Shown here: in pieces, positions 29,885-38,757 of the stretch | Layout of the letters: each line of letters starts with the position of its first letter | Position numbering within the stretch: position 1 is the stretch's first letter | Assembly: GCA_030679035.1 (NCBI GenBank) | Contig: JAUXTH010000146.1 | Location: 1-64,000, forward strand | Origin: Methylobacter sp. | Lineage (GTDB): Bacteria; Pseudomonadota; Gammaproteobacteria; Methylococcales; Methylomonadaceae | Length of the DNA stretch: 64,000 bases | Direction: 5' to 3' | The notes under the pieces: model-generated | Seen by the model: the letters and a program-made list of their open reading frames with translations, nothing else | Told to the model about the DNA's origin: nothing | Database searches by the model: none | Made by a program: the position numbers and the translations under genes

Positions 29885-32497
29885 ATGAGAAAGGACACGA
29901 TTGAACGGAACCCGCTATGGGCAAAAGCCGAGGTGCAACGGTACCCTGCCTTGATAAAGGAGCCCGCAGTTCGCCCCGCTGACGAATTACGTAATGAACT
30001 ACAAATGTACCAGCTTGAGCTGCAGATGCAGAATGAGGAGTTGCGGCGTACACAGATCGCTCTGAAGGAGTCCCGTGACCGTTATGCAGAATTTTATGAT
30101 TTTGCTCCGGTCGGTTACCTCACCCTAACGCATAAGGGCCTGATTACCGAGATCAATTCCACTGCCGCCGGGCTGCTTGGCATGGATCGGAAAAAATTGC
30201 TGCACCGTTATTTTGCGGCCCTTGTCACCACCGATGACGGCGACCGTTGGCATCATTTTTTCTCTGAGGTAAACAAGCGTAACGAGCGGCAAAATATCGG
30301 GCTGACGCTTAATCGCAACGATGGCACCGTGTTTTCTGCTCGGTTGGACTGCCTGCATGTCATGACCGGTGATAAAGAGCCGGTGCTGTATATTGCGCTG
30401 ACCGACATTACCGAAAGCAAGCATGCAGAGGCGATCCTGCATGAGGTTGAAACGCATACTCTGTCTATGGCCTTGGCTTGCGCCGAGATGGGTTCATGGG
30501 ACTGGGACATCAGTTCCGGGCACGTCATTTTCAATGAACGATGGGCCAAGATGCGCGGTTACCGGTTGCAAGACTTAGACCCTCACATAGATACTTGGGA
30601 AAACGGTATCCATCCCAATGATTTTCCCGCCTTCCATGCCGCTTTGACGGCGCACTTGGAAAATCGCACGCCTTTTTTTCAAGCCGAATACCGTGTCCGT
30701 ACCCTAGCGGGGCCATTGATTTGGCTATTGAATCGCGGCACCGTGATCAAGCGCGACGCCCAGGGAAATCCCCTGCGTATCGCAGGTATCGAGATGGACA
30801 TCACTGAGCGTAAACATAATGATGAAGAACTGCGTATCGCCGCCATTGCTTTTGAGTCCCAAGAGGGAATGATTGTAACGAACCCCAATGCTGTTATCGT
30901 GCGGGTTAATCAGGCTTTTACCCGTTTGACCGGTTACAGCGCAAAAGAAGCCGTAGGCCAGACGCCGCACCTACTCAGTTCAGGGCGACATGACAAAACC
31001 TTCTATCAGCGGATGTGGGCGTCTTTGAAAGAGCACGGTTTCTGGCAGGGCGAGATATGGAACAGGCGCAAAAACGGCATGATTTACGCCGAGTGGCTAA
31101 ATATTTCCTCTGTCAGCGCAGCAGACGGCACCATTACTCATTATGTCGCGTCTTTTACCGACCTCACCAACAACAAGGAGGCGGCAGCCGAAATTCATCG
31201 CCTGGCGTATTATGATCCTCTCACCCAGCTGCCAAACCGCCGCCTGTTTCAGGAACAGCTGGGCAAGGCGCTCGCCGTCAGTGGCAGAAGCCGAAGGTAC
31301 GGTGCATTGCTGTTCATTGATCTGGATAACTTCAAGTCGTTGAATGATACCTTGGGCCATGATATGGGGGATATACTGTTAACACAGGTAGCCATGCGTC
31401 TGCTGGGCTGCATACGCGAGGGCGACACGGTGGCTCGCCAGGGCGGCGACGAGTTTGTAGTCATGCTGGAAGAGTTGAGTCAAAATCCCGAAGAAGCTGC
31501 CATTCAGGCAGAGGAGATAGGCGATAAAATCCTAGCAACCCTGAATCGGCCCTACCAGCTCACCAGCTATGAATGCCACAGTACCCCCAGCATTGGCATT
31601 ACTTTATTCAATGATCATTTTGAGGCCGTGGATGAGTTGCTGAAACGGGCTGATATTGCCATGTATGCGGCCAAAGCAACAGGCCGCAATACCTTGCGTT
31701 TTTTTGACCCGGCCATGCAATCTGCGGTTACAGCTCGTGCCACATTGGAGGCGGACTTGGACCGCGCATTAGCGAAAAATCAGTTCAAGCTGTATTTCCA
31801 GTTGCAGGCGCACCACGACCATCAGGTTATCGGCGCCGAAGTGTTGCTGCGTTGGGAACATCCTGAGCGCGGACTCATTTCGCCTTCGGAATTCATCCCT
31901 TTGGCTGAGGAAACCAGGCTGATCCTGCCCATCGGTTTGTGGGTGCTGGAAGCGGCTTGCGCCCAGCTAAAAAGTTGGGAAGAGTTTCCCCAGACCCGGC
32001 ATTTGCAGCTTGCCGTCAATGTCAGTGCGCATCAGTTTCATCAAGCCTGTTTTGTCGAGCAAGTTTGTGCTGTGTTGGAGAAACATGCTGTTCAACCCGA
32101 GCGACTCAAGCTTGAGCTGACTGAAAGTCTGGTGCTCGACAATATAGATGACACCATCATCAAGATGCAGGCGCTCAAAAAAGTTGGGGTAGATTTTTCC
32201 ATGGATGATTTCGGCACTGGCTATTCATCACTGGCTTACCTGACTCAACTGCCGCTTGATCAATTGAAGATCGACCAGTCTTTCGTGCGTAGTATTGGTG
32301 TAAAACCTGGCGATGCTGTGATCGTGCAAACCATTATCGGCATGGCTGACAATCTGGGCATGAAAGTGATTGCCGAGGGCGTTGAAACAGAAGAGCAACG
32401 CGCATTTTTAGAGCTTCACGGTTGCTCTGCCATTCAGGGCTATCTGTTAGGCAGGCCGGTGCCATTGGATGAGTTTGAACATTCATTGGGGATTTGA
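29885..32497 (+). CDS. PAS-GGDEF-EAL c-di-GMP turnover protein
   Basis: An 870-residue cytoplasmic protein: a coiled-coil start (LRNELQMYQLELQMQNEELRR), three PAS domains (about 65-180, 190-310, 315-440), a GGDEF domain (about 445-605) and an EAL domain (about 625-865). GGDEF is intact and preceded by the inhibitory-site R-x-x-D (REGD). The EAL domain has all usual catalytic positions (EVLLRW, NVSA, ELTES, MDDFGTG, LKID, EGVE). Both synthesis and hydrolysis of c-di-GMP are therefore possible. AAAGGTG precedes the ATG. It is a paralogue of the MHYT protein encoded convergently at 33.4-36.4 kb. Confidence 0.93.
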   Translation: MRKDTIERNPLWAKAEVQRYPALIKEPAVRPADELRNELQMYQLELQMQNEELRRTQIALKESRDRYAEFYDFAPVGYLTLTHKGLITEINSTAAGLLGMDRKKLLHRYFAALVTTDDGDRWHHFFSEVNKRNERQNIGLTLNRNDGTVFSARLDCLHVMTGDKEPVLYIALTDITESKHAEAILHEVETHTLSMALACAEMGSWDWDISSGHVIFNERWAKMRGYRLQDLDPHIDTWENGIHPNDFPAFHAALTAHLENRTPFFQAEYRVRTLAGPLIWLLNRGTVIKRDAQGNPLRIAGIEMDITERKHNDEELRIAAIAFESQEGMIVTNPNAVIVRVNQAFTRLTGYSAKEAVGQTPHLLSSGRHDKTFYQRMWASLKEHGFWQGEIWNRRKNGMIYAEWLNISSVSAADGTITHYVASFTDLTNNKEAAAEIHRLAYYDPLTQLPNRRLFQEQLGKALAVSGRSRRYGALLFIDLDNFKSLNDTLGHDMGDILLTQVAMRLLGCIREGDTVARQGGDEFVVMLEELSQNPEEAAIQAEEIGDKILATLNRPYQLTSYECHSTPSIGITLFNDHFEAVDELLKRADIAMYAAKATGRNTLRFFDPAMQSAVTARATLEADLDRALAKNQFKLYFQLQAHHDHQVIGAEVLLRWEHPERGLISPSEFIPLAEETRLILPIGLWVLEAACAQLKSWEEFPQTRHLQLAVNVSAHQFHQACFVEQVCAVLEKHAVQPERLKLELTESLVLDNIDDTIIKMQALKKVGVDFSMDDFGTGYSSLAYLTQLPLDQLKIDQSFVRSIGVKPGDAVIVQTIIGMADNLGMKVIAEGVETEEQRAFLELHGCSAIQGYLLGRPVPLDEFEHSLGI

Positions 32498-32519
32498 CAG
32501 TGTGATCATCAAGCACAAA

Positions 32520-32560
32520 GCCGGAAAATAGGTTGGCAAAATCCGCTACAATCAAGGTAA
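32520..32560. repeat. Forty-base element with CCGCTACAATC core, copy 1
   Basis: GCCGGAAAATAGGTTGGCAAAATCCGCTACAATCAAGGTAA lies just after the GGDEF-EAL gene. A near copy, differing at a few positions, is at 49259-49297, 40 bases before the dehydrogenase start. The core contains TACAAT, a possible -10 hexamer, but no matching -35. Confidence 0.7.
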
Positions 32561-32576
32561 TTGAATATTTTTATCC

Positions 32577-32634
32577 ATCACGAAGACACGAAGTATTATT
32601 TCTTCGTGCCCTTCGTACCCTTCGTGGTGAAAAT
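32577..32634. repeat. CACGAAGACACGAAG / CTTCGTGGTGA palindrome, copy 1
   Basis: ATCACGAAGACACGAAG pairs imperfectly with the right arm ending CCTTCGTGGTGA. A second, better preserved copy is at 33026-33092 in the same gene-poor stretch. Confidence 0.8.
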
Positions 32635-32672
32635 ATTTGCTGATTAGCAAGGAACCTCAGTTAGCGCCGTCA

Positions 32673-32690
32673 TACTGGCATGGATGCCAG
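32673..32690. repeat. Short palindrome ACTGGCATGGATGCCAGT
   Basis: An 18-base palindrome (ACTGGCAT/ATGCCAGT) followed by ATCCAGT, of the type found in dispersed intergenic repeats. A single copy was noticed in the window. Confidence 0.6.
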
Positions 32691-32745
32691 TATCCAGTCA
32701 CATGGATGTAGGTAATGGGAGTGAACAGGGGCGGAAGTTTTGCGC

Positions 32746-33018
32746 CTAAGTCGAGCGCAAAGTACTTGGCAAGTTATCATCTTCCAGACTCAAACCCTTA
32801 AGCTGTTCACGAAACAACCAGACTGTTTTGTCATCTGACAGATTGTGCAGTTACTGGAGCACCAACAACTTGAACATCAGCACGACATCAAAGGGTTTAG
32901 CACCCGCCTTACTTTTCCTGTTTTTTTCATGAATCCGATTGAGCTCAGGGCGAAACGCCTCCCAGTCTATGCGTGCGCTTAGGCCATTTCCATGAAAGAA
33001 CATACCCGAATTACGCAT
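32746..33018 (-). pseudogene. IS5-family transposase remnant
   Basis: Reading the minus strand from the ATG at 33018 gives about 90 codons with one in-frame stop. The translation includes ARIDWEAFRPELN, KSKAGAKPFDVVLMFKLLVLQ, then the stop, LHNLSDD and KTVWLFREQL, all typical of the N-terminal half of IS5-group transposases. Comparison with the family suggests an internal deletion between LHNLSDD and KTVWLFREQL. The DDE catalytic part is absent, so this is a dead fragment. Terminal inverted repeats were not found. Confidence 0.85.
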
Positions 33019-33025
33019 TATTTTC

Positions 33026-33092
33026 TCACCACGAAGACACGAAGGACACGAAGTTTATGTTTTTCTTCGTGCTCTTCGTGTCTTCGTGGTGA
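33026..33092. repeat. CACGAAGACACGAAG palindrome, copy 2, inside transposase remnant region
   Basis: TCACCACGAAGACACGAAGG with ACACGAAG (33026-33053) pairs with CTTCGTGCTCTTCGTGTCTTCGTGGTGA (33065-33092). The long stem lies immediately upstream of the transposase fragment, between it and a possible second fragment. Confidence 0.85.
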
Positions 33093-33122
33093 ATAAAAAA
33101 TAAATTATACGAGGTATATTCT

Positions 33123-33260
33123 TTACCGGACATATCGCCTTAATCCCACTAACGGATCACCCATTTCGGTGAGTTGAGCGGCTCGTTCTTCTACATCGGA
33201 TAATCCGGCTGGCGTGGGTGTTTCATTGGCAAAGTCTCTTGGTGGCTGTGCCGCTATTAT
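33123..33260 (-). pseudogene. Possible N-terminal transposase fragment
   Basis: The minus strand has an open stretch ending at a stop at 33123-33125, containing GLSDVEERAAQLTEMGDPL and then VGLRRYV. The GDPLxxL pattern followed by the separate DWEAFRPEL fragment fits the order of an IS5-type transposase N-terminus. No start codon is clear, and the match is short, so this is tentative. The remaining bases up to the MHYT gene end at 33351 hold nothing recognised. Confidence 0.35.
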
Positions 33261-33350
33261 CTCATCTTGTTACTATTATTGTGCACCCAAAAGCCACTGG
33301 AAAATGGGGGGATTATTAGAGATGCCTTCTTAAGAACGGTTTCATCCTCC

Positions 33351-36300
33351 TCAAAACTCATATTCCCCCAACAACGCCTCAAACTCGTCGATCGGCACGG
33401 GTTTGCTGAACAGAAAGCCCTGATATGCCATACAGCCGTGATGCTCCAGAAACGACAGTTGCGCTTCGGTCTCTACCCCTTCGGCGATGACGTTCAGATG
33501 AAAATTGTGTGCCATATTGATGATGGTTTGCACTATTATGGCGTCATTGGGATCGGTTGCAATATCGCGCACGAAGCTCTGATCGATCTTGAGTTGATCG
33601 AGCGGCAGTTGCTTCAAATAGGATAGCGATGAATAACCCGTGCCAAAATCGTCCATCGACAATTTAATGCCGAGTGCTTTCAGGGCGCCCATCTTTGCCA
33701 CAATATCGGCGACATCGGTTAACATCATGCTCTCGGTCAGTTCCAGCTTCAGGCGCGCCGGATTAACTTGATGAGTACGAATCACTGAGGCAACATTTTC
33801 AACAAAGTCGCGCTCTTTGAATTGCAGCGCGCTGACGTTGACGGCCAGCTCCAAGTCCCGTGTTTGTTCACGTATACTCCACAGCACAAGCTGCCGGCAG
33901 GCTGTTTCCATTACCCAATGCCCGATATCGAGAATCAGCGAACTTTCCTCGGCAACAGGAATGAATTGCGCAGGCGATACCATGCCGCGATTGGGGTGTA
34001 TCCAGCGCACCAATGCTTCAGCACCCAGTGGCTGCTGATCGCTGTCTACCTGAATCTGGTAGAACAAACGCAATTGCCCATCGGACACGGCACAGCGCAA
34101 ATCCGCCTCCAGCGCGACACGCGTTTCCACGGCCTGCTGCATGGCCGAGTCGAAGAAACGCACCGCGTTGCGCCCTGCATCTTTCGCCTGATACATTGCC
34201 ATGTCGGCATGTTTAAGCAAGGTATCTACCGACTCTTCATTGCCGCGATACAAGCTGACACCAATACTCGGTGAGCCGCGATACTCATGATCCTTGAGAT
34301 GATAAGGCGTCACCAGACTTGCGCGTATCTTCTCGGCAATCAGCGTCACTTTTTGCGCCGCCTCTTCAGCTTGATCATCAACATCTTCAATCAGTACCAC
34401 GAACTCATCGCCACCCAGACGGGCAACCGTATCCGCCCTGCGTACACAAAACTGGATGCGCTGCGCTACATCGATCAGCAACAAGTCGCCGTAATCATGT
34501 CCAAGCGTGTCGTTGAGCGTTTTGAATTTGTCCATATCAAGGAACAATATCGCGCCGTAATTTTGACTGCGTGCTGATGCGGTCAGCGCGAGGTTAATTC
34601 GATCCAGCAATAAACGTCGATTCGGCAGCTTGGTCAACTCGTCATAGAACGCCAGATTGAGGATTTTCTGCTCGGCTTCTTTACGATTAGTGATGTCGCT
34701 GAAAATAGCGACATACTCGGTCGTTTTGCCGGTATTGTCCTTGACTGCCGTAATGGTCATCCACTTCGGATAAATCTTCCCGTTCTTGCGCCTGTCCCAC
34801 ATCTCACCGGCCCATGTGCCGGTATCCTGCAACTGTTGCCACATCGCCGTATAAAAGGCTTTGTCATGATGGCTGGAGCTCAAGATGCGCGGATTTTTAC
34901 CCAATACCTCTGCCGAGCTATAACCGGTGATGTCCTGAAACGCCTGATTGACGCGGATGATATTCGAGTTGGCATCGGTAATCAGGATGGCATCATGCGT
35001 CTCAAAGGTAGCCGCTGCGATACGCAATGCATCGTTCCTTAGTTTTTGTTCGGTGATGTCTTGCGTCATACCGGTCGAGCTCAGCGGCTTGCCCGAAACG
35101 TCAAACTTGCTGTTCCAGTGCTCGCGCACCCATTTGACTCGGCCATCCGCAAGCCGCAACCGATATACGATGTCGTAGGGCCGGCAATCTTCTAACGACT
35201 GTGTATAGGCCTGATTTACTTTGTCGCGGTCATCAGGATGAATCACACCCATAAAATTCTCATAGGATGGCGAGAACCGTGTACGATCAAGCTCAAATAT
35301 CCGGTAAATCTCATCCGACCAGTGCAACTCGCCGTTTACCAAATTCAGCTCCCAGCTGCCCAATTGTCCCAGTCGCTGCGCTTCGTTGAGTAAATCCTGA
35401 TTGTGCTGCAACGTCAGTTGGGTAAGTTTGTGCGCGGTGATGTCGGTGCGTATCGAAACGTATTGAAACGGTTTACTATCACCGCCCATGTTAGGAACGA
35501 TAGTGGTTGACACCCAATACAGACTGCCATCCTTGGCACGATTGCAACAATCTCCGTGCCATACCTTCCTATTAGCAATAGTTCGATACATGTCGCTAAA
35601 AAATTCTCTCGGATGTGTATCGGAAGTGAGTATGCGGTGATTCTGCCCGAGCAGCTCATCGCGTGAATACTGGCTGATGGCGCAGAATTTCTCGTTGACG
35701 TAAGTAATCGTGCCGTGCACATCGGTAATCGACACAATCGAGTGCCGATCCAGCGCATATTTTTGATACTCCAACTCCCTTAATGTCTGCCTATACGATT
35801 GTTCGAGTTTCGCCAAGGCCTGCGCGTTCTGCCGCGCCATGCGCTGATCAGTCAAGGCGGCAAGGATACCGCCACCCAACGCAAAACGGAGCATCGGCGT
35901 CAGTTTGACGCGCTCGCCCCGATACATCATCAGCAACGCGCCCCATGAAGCGGTGACGGCACAAACCACGGACAAGATAAAAATCAGCGGGGCATAGCTG
36001 ATCGGCGGGGACATACTGAGTGCTGCCATGCCGGTATAGTGCATGATACTGATGCAGATGGCCATTAGCACGCCACTCACAATAATGCGAACAATGCCGA
36101 TGTCCGGTTTGCGCAGCACGTAAAAACCGAGCATAGCTGCGGCAATCGTGAGCAAAGCAGAGAGCAGGGTTAATGGCAGGTCGTAGCCGAGGGGAATGGG
36201 CAAATGAAAGGCCGACATGCCGATGAAGTGCATGGACCAGATTGCCAAGCCCAGTGTCATGCCAGCGGCAACCATCCATATCCACGCCGAACGACCGCTG

Positions 36301-36353
36301 CTCTCTGGCATACGCTGTGCGGTCTTAATGAGATTTTTCTGTGAGTCATCCAT
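33351..36353 (-). CDS. MHYT-PAS-GGDEF-EAL membrane c-di-GMP turnover protein
   Basis: A 1000-residue protein. Residues 22-150 are an MHYT membrane sensor with motifs WSMHFIGM and IMHYTGM; this family is thought to bind copper and sense O2, CO or NO. The first helix of a complete MHYT domain is missing: the protein begins with a short hydrophilic stretch followed at once by GRSAWIWM. Three PAS domains follow, then GGDEF (R-x-x-D site RRAD, RLGGDEF) and EAL (GAEALVRW, NVSA, ELTES, MDDFGTG, LKID, EGVE), all intact. The start overlaps the preceding HEAGH gene by 8 bases; a stop lies four codons upstream. It is the last gene of the chemotaxis run and a paralogue of the 29.9-kb gene. Confidence 0.92.
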   Translation of the reverse strand: MDDSQKNLIKTAQRMPESSGRSAWIWMVAAGMTLGLAIWSMHFIGMSAFHLPIPLGYDLPLTLLSALLTIAAAMLGFYVLRKPDIGIVRIIVSGVLMAICISIMHYTGMAALSMSPPISYAPLIFILSVVCAVTASWGALLMMYRGERVKLTPMLRFALGGGILAALTDQRMARQNAQALAKLEQSYRQTLRELEYQKYALDRHSIVSITDVHGTITYVNEKFCAISQYSRDELLGQNHRILTSDTHPREFFSDMYRTIANRKVWHGDCCNRAKDGSLYWVSTTIVPNMGGDSKPFQYVSIRTDITAHKLTQLTLQHNQDLLNEAQRLGQLGSWELNLVNGELHWSDEIYRIFELDRTRFSPSYENFMGVIHPDDRDKVNQAYTQSLEDCRPYDIVYRLRLADGRVKWVREHWNSKFDVSGKPLSSTGMTQDITEQKLRNDALRIAAATFETHDAILITDANSNIIRVNQAFQDITGYSSAEVLGKNPRILSSSHHDKAFYTAMWQQLQDTGTWAGEMWDRRKNGKIYPKWMTITAVKDNTGKTTEYVAIFSDITNRKEAEQKILNLAFYDELTKLPNRRLLLDRINLALTASARSQNYGAILFLDMDKFKTLNDTLGHDYGDLLLIDVAQRIQFCVRRADTVARLGGDEFVVLIEDVDDQAEEAAQKVTLIAEKIRASLVTPYHLKDHEYRGSPSIGVSLYRGNEESVDTLLKHADMAMYQAKDAGRNAVRFFDSAMQQAVETRVALEADLRCAVSDGQLRLFYQIQVDSDQQPLGAEALVRWIHPNRGMVSPAQFIPVAEESSLILDIGHWVMETACRQLVLWSIREQTRDLELAVNVSALQFKERDFVENVASVIRTHQVNPARLKLELTESMMLTDVADIVAKMGALKALGIKLSMDDFGTGYSSLSYLKQLPLDQLKIDQSFVRDIATDPNDAIIVQTIINMAHNFHLNVIAEGVETEAQLSFLEHHGCMAYQGFLFSKPVPIDEFEALLGEYEF

Positions 36354-37089
36354 GATGATGCCTTACGTTGCTTCTCCGATTTTGAAAATGAGCTACCGCC
36401 TGATCAAGCGTTGAAGCAATCTCTTCACAGTAAATAATATTTTCATTACTGCCAAGAATATAATCAGCCAGCTGGGTGATTGCCGCCCAGTTTGCATCAT
36501 TATTTATAAAGTCAAATGCTACGGTAAATAACTCAGCCAATTTTTTATCTTTTTGTTGTTTATCGGCAGAGAAACTTTGTAAATATTCATTAGCCAAGGC
36601 AATATCGTAACTGCCTCCATAATTTTCTAATGCTTCCAGATTGACTAACTGATGATTGAAGAGCTCGTCATCGGTGTGAGCGACATGCTTAGCTTCAGCC
36701 AACGGCCCGATAAGTAGATTAATAATATCTGCCTCACAAGCCAGCATATAATCATTCACCAATCTCACTATGGCGGCATTGTGTTCTGTTAATCCCACGC
36801 CCAGACTATCAATAGGAGCAGGTAACCATTCAATTAACCGTCCTCCTTTCACTCGTGCAATACAATCGCCATGGATTGTTTGATAAGCCATACCTTCTGT
36901 TCCTGTCATGTCACCCATATCCTTAAAAATAATTTTAAAAAAAACCGGTGGCAGCTGTCTGGCTTTGTTATTTAAATGAATACCCGCTGCATGTCCTGCT
37001 TCATGAAAAGCAACACGTTGTTTATAGTCTATTAATTTACCATTATTGAAAACCTCAATTATCTTGTTTCGTTTCATACTAAGCACCAT
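36346..37089 (-). CDS. Stand-alone HEAGH peptidase-like protein (M41/FtsH-like core)
   Basis: A 247-residue protein with no AAA domain. The segment VAFHEAGHAAGIHL near residue 27 matches the HExxH zinc motif of FtsH (M41) peptidases, and LLIGPLAEAKH near 140 is placed like the helix carrying the third ligand in that family. The function is unknown; a proteolytic role on a chemotaxis or c-di-GMP component would fit its place between cheB and the MHYT gene but is only inference. It starts 60 bases after the cheB stop. An alternative start is the second ATG at 37077. Neither start has a strong Shine-Dalgarno sequence. Base composition is more AT-rich than in the che genes around it. Confidence 0.7.
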   Translation of the reverse strand: MVLSMKRNKIIEVFNNGKLIDYKQRVAFHEAGHAAGIHLNNKARQLPPVFFKIIFKDMGDMTGTEGMAYQTIHGDCIARVKGGRLIEWLPAPIDSLGVGLTEHNAAIVRLVNDYMLACEADIINLLIGPLAEAKHVAHTDDELFNHQLVNLEALENYGGSYDIALANEYLQSFSADKQQKDKKLAELFTVAFDFINNDANWAAITQLADYILGSNENIIYCEEIASTLDQAVAHFQNRRSNVRHHHG

Positions 37090-37149
37090 AGATTTAAAAG
37101 AACTTCTATTAATTACAATTTAAACCACCATTTCTTTACAATCACCGAA

Positions 37150-38223
37150 CTATCTCCCTCCACCATACGCCACAATCTCATAAGCGATTTTATCTAACGG
37201 TAGTTCTTTGTTTACAGCGCCCAGCTTTACTGCCTCTTTCGGCATGCCATACACCACACAGCTGTCTTCATCCTGCCCCACGGTACGCGCCCCCATGTCG
37301 TACATTTCTTTTAGGCCTTTGGCGCCGTCATCGCCCATGCCGGTCATGATGATACCCAGTGCGTTTTTGCCCGCGCACTTGGCTGCCGAGCGGAACAATA
37401 CATCGACCGACGGACGATGACGACTGACGGGCGGCCCGTCCACAATCTCGACATGGTATTGAGCCCCGCTACGCTTCAGCAGCATGTGCCGCCCTCCTGG
37501 TGCAATCAGCGCGCGTCCAGGAATCACTCGGTCGCCATTGACGGCTTCGCGCACTTCAATCCGACATAAACTGTTCAGACGAGCAGCGAAAGCGCCGGTA
37601 AATTTTTCCGGCATATGTTGCACGATAACGATGCCGGGACAGACACGCGGCAAGGCGGTCAATACGACTTCCAGCGCCTGCGTACCGCCGGTGGAGGTAC
37701 CGATGGCGACGACCCGGTCGGTGGTTTCGGACATGGCGTGGAAGGAGGCAGGGAGGATGGCGTCTGCCGTTAATTTGGCCGGCACCGGCACAGCGGCTGC
37801 CGATGTGACCAGTCGGCGCAGGTTGGCGCGGGCGGCGGCTTTGACTGCGGCAACCAGATTTTCCGAGTCATCCTGCAAAAATTGCTTGAGCCCTACTTTA
37901 GGCTTGGTGACGATACTCACCGCTCCCGCCGCCAGCGCCTGCATGGTGGTTTCAGCGCCTTTTTCGGTGAGCGTTGAACAAATGACCACCGGCGTGGGTC
38001 GTTCGGCCATCAGTTTTTTCAAGAACGTGATACCGTCCATACGCGGCATTTCCACGTCCAGCACGATCACATCAGGCCATTGCGTCTGCATCCGCGTCAT
38101 GGCGAATATCGGGTCGGAAGCGGCGCCGATCACGTTAATACCCGGATCTTGCGACAGGTTTTCGGTCAATACCTGTCGCACTACGGCGGAATCATCCACT
38201 ATCAGTACTTTAATCTGGGTCAC
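37150..38223 (-). CDS. cheB: Chemotaxis methylesterase/glutamine deamidase CheB
   Basis: CheB removes methyl groups from chemoreceptors after phosphorylation by CheA. The N-terminal receiver (1-125) has the DD pair in [10 protein letters not shown], the phospho-acceptor in [12 protein letters not shown] and a lysine in VTKPK. The C-terminal esterase (about 165-357) has its catalytic triad in GTSTGGTQ (Ser), IVQHMPEKF (His) and MTGMGDDG (Asp). The 357-residue length is normal. It overlaps cheD by the ATGA. Confidence 0.97.
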   Translation of the reverse strand: MTQIKVLIVDDSAVVRQVLTENLSQDPGINVIGAASDPIFAMTRMQTQWPDVIVLDVEMPRMDGITFLKKLMAERPTPVVICSTLTEKGAETTMQALAAGAVSIVTKPKVGLKQFLQDDSENLVAAVKAAARANLRRLVTSAAAVPVPAKLTADAILPASFHAMSETTDRVVAIGTSTGGTQALEVVLTALPRVCPGIVIVQHMPEKFTGAFAARLNSLCRIEVREAVNGDRVIPGRALIAPGGRHMLLKRSGAQYHVEIVDGPPVSRHRPSVDVLFRSAAKCAGKNALGIIMTGMGDDGAKGLKEMYDMGARTVGQDEDSCVVYGMPKEAVKLGAVNKELPLDKIAYEIVAYGGGR

Positions 38224-38756
38224 CCCAGTCTCCTGTTTATGGTTTCAAGCTCGGCTATGGACAGCGCTTTAGTGTGCTTAACCCAAACCTCTCCGCTCCA
38301 CACTTCAAAAATCACGTTGCGATAACCGATGTCGCCCAAGTGCTCGGCCACGCAGGTAAAGTCATGTTGTTTTGCAAGTCGCCGCGCGGCTTGCCCATTC
38401 AGGATGCCGATCCGGGACATCCTGTTTTTAGGCGTTTCAGGAAACATATTGCCGCCGCCAAATAACTTGACCTGATATTCCTTATGGGAAGCGCCGACAG
38501 CATCGATTTTTTTCAGCAGCAGGGCCATTGCCTCATCGGCATAACGCCCGTCCGGCACTGACCGGCCGACTGTCCTGTGTGCGCTGCCACGCTCCGGCAG
38601 CATGTAGTGACACATTCCTCCTACCAGCAGTTGAGGGTGCCAAAAGGTCATCGAGACACATGAACCCAATACGGTGCGGATGCGGGAGTCCCGGCCAGCG
38701 AAGCAATGATCGCCGGGCTGAAGAAATATCTCTGAAGGATGCAAAGGCGTTATCAT
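38220..38756 (-). CDS. cheD: Chemoreceptor glutamine deamidase CheD
   Basis: CheD deamidates glutamines of chemoreceptors and in some bacteria stimulates CheC. The 178-residue protein shows the catalytic cysteine in GSCVSMTFW and the histidine in CHYMLP, and the glycine-rich KLFGGGNMF segment. It lies between cheR (1 base) and cheB (4-base overlap), the usual cheR-cheD-cheB order of proteobacterial clusters. No cheC is present in the window. Confidence 0.96.
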   Translation of the reverse strand: MITPLHPSEIFLQPGDHCFAGRDSRIRTVLGSCVSMTFWHPQLLVGGMCHYMLPERGSAHRTVGRSVPDGRYADEAMALLLKKIDAVGASHKEYQVKLFGGGNMFPETPKNRMSRIGILNGQAARRLAKQHDFTCVAEHLGDIGYRNVIFEVWSGEVWVKHTKALSIAELETINRRLG

Positions 38757-38757
38757 T

